Part shown: positions 55,509 to 64,000 of the stretch, in pieces | Layout of the letters: the number at the start of each line of letters is the position of its first letter | Numbering within the stretch: the stretch's first letter is position 1 | NCBI GenBank assembly: GCA_018296165.2 | Contig: JACKQL020000132.1 | Span: 1 to 64,000 of the forward strand | Direction: 5' to 3' | DNA: 64,000 bases | Source: Termitomyces sp. T153 | Taxonomy: Eukaryota > Basidiomycota > Agaricomycetes > Agaricales > Lyophyllaceae | The notes under the pieces: model-generated | Databases searched by the model: none | The model's input: the letters and a program-made list of their open reading frames with translations, nothing else | What the model was told of the DNA's origin: nothing | Position numbers and translations under genes: made by a program

Positions 55509-56820
55509 GACCTTTGGAGGTGTTGGGGAGCTCAGCAGAGGCTCCAGAATTAGTATCTGTATGTCTGGAGGAGGGCATTGAGGTTTCTCTATCTCAAAAT
55601 GAAGGGCATTGGAAAAGGCAGTTTCATTTTCTATCAACAGACACAAGATCCTATTAGCACTCAGCAACTAAGGCATACACCTCATCTGTTGCTCAACTAA
55701 AAATCCCCCTCCAGCTCTGGAGGTGAGGCACATGCACTGATCTCCTCTGGAGTCAACTCCAGCATAGGCTTGTCCAGCAATGGAGCTCTGGCAGCATCCT
55801 TTGTGGCCAGCAGCTGCAGGAGGAGTTCCTCCTGCTCTGCCATAGAAAGGTAGCATACTTCCAGGCTCAGGAGACAATGCCATGCAAAGTGCCCAGGCTT
55901 CTGGCATCTCTGGCACAGCAGCAGGGCAGTGTAGAGCTGCTTAGTAGCATCCATGTCCATGGAAATTCCCAGCCAGCAAAGAGCATGCTGCAGAGATGGC
56001 TAGAGTGAGGACTGGTATTGGGTGGGCAGGTGCAGGGTAACATAAGTTGATGACTGGAGCTGGGCACAGTGCAGAATGTGGGCACCAGAGCTCCCTCCAG
56101 ATCTCCATGAGTTGCCATTGGTTCTGGGCTACCTCATACCATGATGCAATCTTTTCATCATTAGAGCAACCCTTGACCAGATTTTTCATACATTCCCCCA
56201 GTGTGGGTTGCAAGCCTTTCTGGAAAGTAAGACATAGTTGAAGGCTATCAGAGTAAGCAGCCTGCTCCACCAGAGCCCAGAATGAGTTAATGTACTCATC
56301 CAGTGTATGCTTCCCTTGTTCATACTGCTCTCTATCACATAGCATCAAGGCCATGGTCTTGGCAGGGTCCAATGGGAAAAACTCCACATGGAAGTCCTTC
56401 TCAAAGGTGGCCCAATCCAGAAAACTTCCAACACCTCCAGAGCAATGGAAAATTCACAGCATGTAGGTGGAGGTATGTCTGGTCTTTATGTATGACAACA
56501 CTCAGGTTATTTCAATGGGACATGGAATTTGTGGCTGTAAGGTAATTGGAGCTGCAGAGATGGGTGAGGACATGGTCAGAGCTGGTTCTGCAGCCATGGG
56601 AGGGGTGGAGTTCAGGGTTAGGCATTCAAGCAACACCTGGAGTGATTGGGAGATGAGATCAGTTGTTTGATAGAGAGTAGAGAGTTTGGTGGTAGAGTGT
56701 GTGAGAGATGATTGTGTTAGTTGCACCTGGGTTTCTAAGTGTAGTAGGTGAGTCCAGGCTTTGTCCTATAGGGCTGGGGCCTCTGAGGGTGTGTCTGGGT
56801 TGGTGAGCTGAGACATAGAA
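55509..56820 (-). pseudogene. Gypsy gag, right arm
   Basis: Starts MSQLTNPDTPSEAPALQDKA at about 56,816. The capsid-like part is DWATFEKDFHVEFFPLDPAK, EQYEQGKHTLDEYINSFWAL, FQKGLQPTLGECM and WYEVAQNQWQLMEIWRE. The knuckle CQRCQKPGHFAWHC lies near 55,890-55,930, then LSMAEQEELLLQLLATKDAA. A few frameshifts; better preserved than the left arm. Confidence 0.85.
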
Positions 56821-56923
56821 CTCCATGGTATCTAATCCTGGTGGGAAAGTGAAGAATAGTGGTGCAGAGGTTCCTTATAGCTATGAGGGGCTTCTAGACC
56901 AGTTTTTAAAAGACTTTTTCTGC

Positions 56924-57270
56924 TGTAAGGGCAACCTCTGGAGCAGCAGATCAGAGTCACATAGCTAGCAGAGGAAAATCCAAAGTATATTAGCAGAGTA
57001 GATGACAATACAATCAGCAACTAATTACCTATCAGAGGGGAATCTAAAGAGAACAAGTCTAAGGATCCTCCCTGCTTGGCATAGCACATCAGTGGTAGCA
57101 GAGGCATGGGAACTACTGTACAGAAGACTGGAGCTACTCCTAACCCTAGGGCAATGATTGCTGAGTTAATACAGAGAACTCCAGGTTCTGGAAAGAGCCC
57201 CAGAGATGTTGAACAAGCTGCAGAGGTGCTGGAACAAGTTGCAGAGGTCACAAATGGAAATCCCCTGATA
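56924..57270 (-). repeat. LTR, right arm (347 bp)
   Basis: On the minus strand TATCAGGGGATTTCC ... GGTTGCCCTTACA; the first dinucleotide TG is mutated to TA. Confidence 0.86.
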
Positions 57271-57617
57271 GTTTCTGCTTTCTGCACTTTACTGCTGTTA
57301 TCCTTCAGTTTTGGACAGTTGCTGAGTATGTGCTTCTTATTTCCCTCATCTATAAGAATCATCATTAGCTTGAATTCAGGATCAAACATTGTTTTTTATT
57401 GGGCACTTCCAATACTTTTTATCAGTTTACTTTTCAAGCCTTGATTATGTGAGTACTTATCAACTATTTTTTGATTCTTTGTTTATTGATAAAATTCAGG
57501 CCACCTTCTGGCTAGGAACTACCCAGTACTCCTGAGAGTCAAAGACAACAGTCTCACTCTCAAAGTAGACTACAATTATTGCAAATGACTGATCCTGATG
57601 ATCAACATGCAAACTGA
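57271..57617. other. Unassigned flank of the gypsy element
   Basis: No recognised feature. It could be the leader of the coiled-coil ORF's element. Confidence 0.4.
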
Positions 57618-58855
57618 GGTAATAGAGCTTCTTCTCATAATTTTGAACAAGTCAATGCTGCTATGCTACCTGTGCCACCTGTGCCACCTTTGCATTTTGA
57701 TTCTATAGCACAGGGTAGGAGTACTAATGCCCCCTTTATGAATGATGTTGCTTCTGGATCTTCTGAAAGACCTATGAGACTGCCAGCTATCTTTAATGAC
57801 CCATTTTATTTGAATGCTCCTGTGGGCCAGAGTATATATATACCTCCTGTAACACATTCTCCTGGGGGTTGGCTGCTCCATTGCAAAATCCTATTCCTCA
57901 GAATGTGCCTGCTGCACCTGTTTTGAGAAGGAATCAGCATAGACATAAGAATCAAACACACATGTCCCTTGCTCCTACTACTAATGTTACATCTACCTCT
58001 TCTTCTAGACAAAGAGGGCTCCCTCAACCACTACATGATATCTCCAGTGGACAAGCTGATCCTGCACTGAATAACTTGACCAGAGGAGATATTGCTTATA
58101 GAGAAATGATGTCTAACTATAATGCATCTCAAGAGCAACAAGCATTAGCAGCTTTCCAAGAGCAACAAAGACAAAGAAATATTGCTCAGGAACAGGATAG
58201 ACAGAGGCTTGCTGCTCAACAATCAGATGCATTAGCTGCATTGGAGCAAGAAAGACAGAGATTAAGACAGAGATTGTTTGCTGAGCAAGAAGAAGCAAGA
58301 CAAAGACAAGAAAGATATGATCAGAGATTAGCAGAGGAACAAAGACTTGCAGCTCAGCTGGAGGAGGCTAGACAGAGACAAGAGAGACATGAGCAAAGAT
58401 TAGCAGAGCAAGATCCTGAACATAGGCCTTTCAATAATGTTTTAGCTCAAAGGATTTTACAACTATGGGAGGGCCAACATTTAGCTGATTTAGAAGAAGA
58501 TTTCAATGGTTTTGCTCTTCAAGATAATATTGAACTGGAAAATATTCATGCAGCCTTTGATGAAATAATGCTGTACCCTCTGGAACATTTTGAAGAACCT
58601 AGGGAAAACATGAATGATTTTGGAGAACAAGTCTTTAATGGCTTGCCTCCTCAAAATGACATACCTCCTGAAGATGACTTGGAATATGTTAATCCTGCTG
58701 AACATGGTCCTCAGAATAACATACTTCATGAAGATGACTTGGATCTTGCTAGAAATATACCAACCAAACAAAGTGAGGTTGGGTCTGGGATGAAGCAAGA
58801 ACTACAGGCCCATGCCAAAGGCATAGACTGTAGCTCATCTCTATATATTATGTGA
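57618..58855 (+). pseudogene. Coiled-coil, Gln/Glu/Arg-rich protein with one frameshift
   Basis: Not recognised. An open stretch begins after a stop near 57,617 (ASSHNFEQVNAAM, then PVPPVPPLHF...). It runs in frame to a G5 run at 57,864-57,868 and continues in the next frame to a stop at 58,855. Residues about 130-265 form a long amphipathic coiled coil with internal repeats of LAAQ/EEARQRQERxxQRLAE type. The C-terminal third is acidic with repeated NDIPPEDDLEYVNPAEHGP and NNILHEDDLDLAR units. One base change would restore about 410 codons. The last codons run into an LTR-like repeat at 58,838. Intactness next to heavily broken elements suggests a younger insertion or selection; a gag-like structural role is possible but unproven. 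Confidence 0.5.
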
Positions 58856-59120
58856 TGATGGACATGGAAAAGTGGCTGTACCTATGCAACAACTTCTGTG
58901 CTGAGTAAGGCTGAACAAGAACCTTCCTTTTTGAGTAGCTTGGCTGTTTTTTGCACTTTGAATAAGGAGAGAAATGGCATAACAGACAGCTTTGGTTGAT
59001 AGCATGTGTACAATGAATCTATTGTTCTCTTGAGCCATCAAGGTTGATATCTCAGGCAATATTCAACTATCTTCAGCCTTTTTCAGGCATCACTTATGTA
59101 CAGGGTAGGGCACTACAAGT
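58838..59120 (-). repeat. LTR-like repeat of the ctatatattatg family
   Basis: Starts ctatatattatgtgatgatgg and matches 39,437-39,745 and, in part, 36,536-36,650. Minus-strand ORFs ending CIGTATFPCPSSHNI-type in two copies are by-products of this repeat. Confidence 0.68.
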
Positions 59121-60350
59121 GAATGTGTCAGACATTGTAGTGGAACATGTTTTGTATTGTATGCTACTTGTCCAGCAGAGTCCTCTGCATTGTAGTGGAA
59201 GTTAATAATGTTACATCTGCAATAGTGCCATTGCAATGTTACAATGTGTCATCATAAACACTCTGAGCAGACATCTTTGACTGCTGATGTGCTCCTATGC
59301 CGCCTAGTGCCGTGCAGGAACCTAAAGAGAGGACCTGACACTAGTCACTAGATAGGGTAGCTGGCAGTAGGAATTTAATAGTTGAGGGCGAGTCAGTAAC
59401 CATCCCAGAGAACTAGAGCAAAGGTTGTGTTGTAGGGCGAAGCAGAAAGAAGGCACTATCGCTAGCTGAGGTTGTTGTAATGGTGGTGAGAAGAGTAGGG
59501 AAAGAGCAGACGGTAGAGGAAGGAGGGGAACTAGGGGACAAACGTGATCTAGTCACTAGCCAAAGTTGCTAGCGTTGCTAAGTTGAATTAATGTGAATAG
59601 GCACCCACAGTTGGTACCAAACTAAGTCAAAGTCAAAGTTGAGGAGGCTTGTTGCTAAGCCAGAGTCAAAGACAGGATAAGGGGAAGAAAGGCAAAGTGT
59701 AATCTCAAGCTGGTAGGCTTAGAGAGAGAGAGAGGGAGCAGCTAGTCGACTTGGAAGGGGGTTCTCTGTTCTCTTCTCCATGGGTATGTGTATGTATGTA
59801 GTGTCTATGTACAATCAGTATTTATATGTTTTGAAGTATAGTATGTGAAAGTAAACAAATAAATACTACAAGCGACAGTGTCTGTCACTGTGCTTATGGT
59901 GCATATAAGGCATCAGTCTGTGACTAAATGAAAAATCCTAGGTGAAGTCTTGGCAACGCTTAATTGCTAACAAAAACCAAAATAAGAAAAAAGTCTGATG
60001 TCAACACCTGAAGCGTAGACGCCATTCAAGTATGTTGGTAAGCTCAGCAAACAAACTGATAGTAAAAAGGTACGTGTCTGATAATTTGTCCATATATGGT
60101 GGAAGAACGTTGTTTTGTTTGCCAGGATCACTAAGGTTGCTAATAGTCATTGCTAGGGGGTCTAGGCTTTGATGATCTAGGCCCAAGCTCCAGACTCCAT
60201 GTGATATTTCTCGTGCTCGATAAGTCTCATGGTTGCTAGGGTCTCGTGCTTTGGTCCGACCCTTGGGCTCGGTCCCATGTGCTGAGTGTTGTGACTTGTA
60301 TCAAATACAAAGTAGTCAGCTGCCGCTAAGTCCGCAATGCCAAAAGAATG
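59121..60350. other. CG-containing non-coding island inside repeats
   Basis: CG dinucleotides are frequent here, in contrast to both sides, and no ORF of note is present. The hexamer ttgcta recurs many times (for example in gttgctaagtt, attgctaac, ggttgctaatag, ggttgctaggg). A tattatatg-like promoter is not clear. It could be a recent LTR insertion or a host remnant. Confidence 0.45.
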
Positions 60351-60810
60351 CCGAAAATGGTGCTCAGCAATAACTGGGGCTCATCACTGCCCTCTTGGTT
60401 TGTGGGAGTAGTAAATTGTATTGTTGTCAACAGTATCAGCAGACAGCCATTGTCCACTTTCCATTGTTCTATCTACATCAATGGCTCCATCTTCCAAGTT
60501 CTGCTTCCAAATCCAAGAAGAAAGCAGTGTTGGTTATATACTCAAAGCTGGAAGGGTTCCTACAACACTTGATGTCATGCTTGATGAAGTTGAAGTTTCT
60601 GAGAGAACATTAGAAATGTCAGCAAAGTCAGGTGGGGTGAAAGAGCCAATGGGCCTACATCCACCATGATCTCTTGCTCACTGGAAAGCTTGTGCTGTCA
60701 GAAACAATTAGGTCTGCCAGGTAAATGATGCAGATTGACTCATGTTTCTGGTACAGCATCTCAATGCATCTCTTGTCCTCACATGGTGTTACTCTTTCAT
60801 CATATCTTTT
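60351..60810. other. Unassigned, no gene
   Basis: Overlapping short plus frames (60348-60669) share no recognised domain. CG-poor again. Confidence 0.4.
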
Positions 60811-62240
60811 TCACTCCTCCACATCATTCTTCTGAGGAATAGGGGAAGTACCAGATGAACTTTCATCATCTGGTGGAGTCAAATGGGCTGGCCAGTCCAT
60901 GTTTGGTGTCTGTTGCAAAGTTGCTGTCCACAGATGTGAATTGTGATCTGGAATGAATAGAAATGGTGCAGGATCACTATCCATTGCAGAAATTGGTGAT
61001 AGTCCTGGTGGAATGATGAGGGGGGGATCTCTCTGGCAGGTTGGTCTGCTATGTGGATGCATGTTATATTTGCCAGTACATTATCTGAAGATCCAGCAAT
61101 TGAAGTTATATTGTCAGATCTGGCATCCAATGCAATGAAAGGGAAGGAAGACTATCATCCCTCAGTACATTGCCATTGTCAAATAATACCTCCTTGTCAG
61201 ATTCATCATCTGTCACTATAGACAAAGGAGAAAGCCCACCATCATCCAGTTCACCTCTGCTGTCAGCCCTGTCACCATTGTCAGACTCATCATCCATCAC
61301 CATGAATGGAGGAGAAAGCCTGCCATCATTTGGCTCCCCTCTACTATCTGACCTGTTGTTAGATGCAATGAAGAGTGGTGGGAGGTGTTCCTTATCTGAT
61401 CCACTTTCCTCAGCATGAAACAGAAGTGGAATGTTGTTGAACTGGTATGGCTCAAAAGTCATACCCTGAGGTCTGGATCATCAAACAATGGATTCTCAAC
61501 CTCCATCCATTCCTCATCACTTTGTGCCAGTGAGAAGAAGCTTTGCCAAACAAGGGAAATGGGATGGGAAAGTGATTGAGACTGTGCTTGTGCTTGAATA
61601 GCAGATGATTTTCTTGTAGGGTTATAGATGAGCCCAGGATTCTTCCTACTTTTAAGGAAGAGGTGGTGGAATGAATGGCATGGATTGGAAGGATCAATAG
61701 CCTTGTCAAGCATTGATGGAGGCCATGCAGGTGATTGAGTGTCAGGCACAGAGGTTGGAGAGGCACAGTCAGATAGTATTGCACCATTGCTACTCATGGA
61801 ATTAGTGATTGAGTCAATACCAGTGAGTTCTCCTAAGTGTGACAGCACAATAGAATTGGCACTGGAGAGGTGAGCAGAGCTGGGTCTGGCAGACAGACTT
61901 GAAAATTGGCAGATTAGGTCATTTGCTATCAATCAAAATTTGGGTCCAGCTGCTGATTGGAACCTGTCTAGAGCCAAGAGGGCTTTCTGCTAGATGCTGC
62001 TTTGGCTTGACAATTCTTCATTGCAAGTTGCATTTTGATGGATAAGGAGACAACCCTCAGCAATCTCATCAGTTAGGTGCTTGGTCTTGATACCTATATA
62101 GTTCCACCAATCACAGCCATACCAATGTACAACTTGATCTGGATGGGTGGGAACTGTCCATGCCTGAAAGGACTCCTGGACTTCTTGAGGGATGTCATCT
62201 CTGTCTGCCAGAGGAGACCAACAGCTCAAACACATGATGA
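60811..62240 (-). pseudogene. Broken acidic protein of unknown function
   Basis: Frames at 62235-61990, 61932-61459, 61462-61106 and 61062-60811 follow each other on the minus strand and probably belong to one gene. The first has WYGCDWWNYIGIKTKHLTDE and IAEGC. The second is Ser-rich. The third carries two to three copies of an acidic repeat (DSRGELDDGGLSPLSIVTDD and variants with MDDESDNG). No known domain is recognised. It lies directly downstream of the KDZ C-terminal part and may belong to the same element. Confidence 0.4.
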
Positions 62241-62751
62241 GGTCTGGAACATTGTATTTGATGTTGTTTAATGCTGCTATACCCAGATATAGGAGAATAT
62301 AGTTCTGGCCCAGATATCAGATAAACTACATTGCAATCCAAGACACCTTACCAATTCTTTATCCAGGTGTTGTAACATCCACCTATGATCCTTGTATTCC
62401 TCAAGGTTGCCATAAATGGCAAGTCCTGCATGCACCTATGATTCAACATAAAGTATCAGGTGTTAGAGACCCAGTGATCATTGGTCAACTGAGGCTTGGG
62501 TTCATAGAGCAGCAGTAGAGGCCATGTTAGAGTACAAAGCTATAAGGTTATGAGCTAGTAGTTGGGGAAAGTAGGACTTTTACAGCAGCAGAGTTAACAA
62601 TCTAGACTACACATGACATTGTTCCAAAGTAATAAGGTTGCAAATCTGCTATAAAAAGGGCAGCTCTGGTTGGCATGGCAGATGGGATGTGCATGATGAA
62701 TCTGGTATATATGGCATAATCAGCCATTTGTTCATCCCATTGCACTTTCCA
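62241..62751. other. No supported gene
   Basis: Sequence between the KDZ tail and the acidic ORFs. All frames are broken, with no repeat ends. Confidence 0.4.
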
Positions 62752-64000
62752 TTACAAAGGTGTTGTTGCCCTTTGAGGAGGTGTAAAATCATTGTATACC
62801 CTTCTGAACTTATGAGTTGCCAAAGAACTCAGTTTATGCCACATGGCCACCTTTTTATCAGCATAGGCTTGGAGGCCTTTTTTCTTGGCTGACATGCCCC
62901 TCTTGGACCAGATTTCTGTCTGCTTAAGGAAATAGCAAACAGTCCATTCCATTTCACTAGTCACAAGCTGACATTCTTCTGTCCATCTGTTTTGTTGTGC
63001 TCTTGTGCAGAAGTAGTGCACTCAATGGACTGGTGAGATTGATTATGAATTTGATACTGGAAAATTGAAGAGGAAAGTGGGCCAATGCATTGGCAACAAA
63101 TGAATGGATATGGTGAATGAATGGAATCAGCAGGCAGATCGAGAATGATATGACAGATATCTGAGTGAAAAGCAACTTACATTCATAGAGAGTTTCGGGG
63201 TCATTGTCCATATCTGGATTAGCTTGCTATATTCAAGAAACCTTTATTCTCAATGATCCAGGAATATTTGGATCACATAGCTGTGCTTGCCATAAGATCT
63301 ACTTTCTGCAGAAGACAATATTTTTTGTTGAATGCAGAATCTATGCCTAATTACATAAGAGCACTGCAACATTTTCCATAGGCCCTGGCTTTGATAGAAA
63401 TGGCTGCCTGAATTTTGTCAATTGATGCCCTGGATTGGGTTTTGACACTTTTGCTTGGAGCTACCCAGACAACATGAGAATACATGAAAGATTTTTTGGA
63501 AATGAGCTCTTGGAGTGCTTGAATATGCCTTTTGATTTGAAGCAAATGCAATTGCCTTTCAATACTGGATAGTTCTGAGCAATCACCAGAAATTGTTGAT
63601 GGCAAGGATATTTCAAAGTCTTCTGGTGCAGCAGAATCCAGTTCCAACAGTGGATCTGGTCTGGCTAGTGGGTTTGCCACCAGATATGGCAATGTTACAT
63701 TGTGATCTGATGTTTCTTAATCAAATCCACCAGAAACCTCATCCACCTCAAGTGGTGTAGTCCTTTGTGAATTTGGAGAATAACTATGCTTGGCTTGGGA
63801 AGCAGCCAGAACATTCAGTTGAACCCTTAACAATTCTCTGTCTGCTTCAACCTTTTGTCACTCATCCTCCCATGCCTGCCAACTCATCCAACAGACATAG
63901 TCTTGCAATGCAATCCTGATATACCACTTAGTGTAACAGTGGTGAAACCATCTGGGTTTGACTCACTGCCATTCTTCAATGTCAAGTGCAAGTTGGATCC
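62752..64000 (-). pseudogene. KDZ transposase, C-terminal part (continues beyond the window)
   Basis: Minus-strand blocks resemble the end of CxC2-type KDZ transposases. From 63,990 down: LHCKTMSVG-type degenerate sequence, then EVDEVSGGFD, NPLARPDPLLELDSAAPEDF, SIERQLHLLQIKRHIQALQE, LISKKSFMYSHVVWVAPSK, RASIDKIQAAISIKARAYGK. After a gap come RWTEECQLVTSEMEWTVCYF, LKQTEIWSKRGM, KGLQAYADKKVAMWHKL and FRRVYNDFTPP (63,021-62,752). Stops between the frames show it is inactive. The catalytic domain would lie to the right of the window. Confidence 0.68.

Larger units (their letters stand above)
50760..57270. mobile_element. Gypsy element rearranged into a large inverted repeat
   Basis: The left arm (50,760-52,583, plus) and right arm (55,509-57,270, minus) both contain the same 5' LTR followed by gag, in opposite orientations. 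The 2.9-kb spacer (52,584-55,508) carries protease, RT, RNase H and the beginning of integrase on the minus strand, in continuity with the right arm. The rest of integrase and the 3' LTR are missing. Both arms stop being similar at the same gag position (after ccaacacctccaaaggtc or its variant). Confidence 0.85.

Noticed and set aside
50755..57275. Claim of a perfect 5-bp target duplication around the palindromic gypsy element
   Set aside because: Left flank AGTTT and right flank GTTTC agree only when shifted by one base. Kept as a hint, not as a feature.

Overview
This window looks like nuclear DNA of an Agaricomycete (Basidiomycota); the species cannot be fixed from sequence alone. Host genes are split by 47-61 bp introns (rarely longer) with GT-AG ends. 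The repeats are the usual set for this group: Ty3/gypsy elements including a chromovirus, DIRS-like tyrosine-recombinase retroelements, KDZ transposases, a LINE remnant, and a small LTR element whose gag carries a KH-like domain.

Layout. Positions 1-5,800 are host sequence: a cysteine-rich, probably GPI-anchored protein (minus) and a six-exon Pex24p/dysferlin-domain peroxin (plus). Positions 5,800-11,500 are repeats: a short LTR element with equal-length LTRs and a 5-bp target duplication, an unrecognised 203-residue ORF and a LINE tail. Positions 11,730-15,200 are host again: an intron-containing tRNA-Ala(AGC), then the ribosomal protein genes RPS13 (minus) and RPS6 (plus), which share one 265-bp intergenic promoter. 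Positions 15,200-31,000 are decayed repeats on the minus strand: a gypsy integrase piece, a KDZ tail joined to a DIRS-like N-terminal half, low-complexity ORFs, chromovirus LTR plus gag, a long unresolved G/T-rich stretch, and a KDZ transposase gene. Positions 31,000-34,830 are host-like and hold a trichodiene-synthase-family sesquiterpene cyclase in six exons. From 34,840 to the end the window is a nested repeat cluster: a solo LTR with target duplication, an internally inverted gypsy, a DIRS-like RNase H/recombinase half with direct repeats, a chromovirus from gag to chromodomain, a gypsy element rearranged into a giant inverted repeat, a coiled-coil ORF, and the C-terminal part of another KDZ gene running off the window end.

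The main genome-scale signal is compartmentalisation. Host segments use CG dinucleotides freely, whereas the repeats have very few. In several unrelated elements a catalytic aspartate codon has become asparagine in a context expected from CpG to CpA change, which suggests silencing by methylation followed by deamination. One CpG-poor to CpG-rich transition runs through a single KDZ gene near 29,700-30,200. No classical gene cluster is evident around the terpene synthase; its neighbours are repeats and a small acidic ORF.
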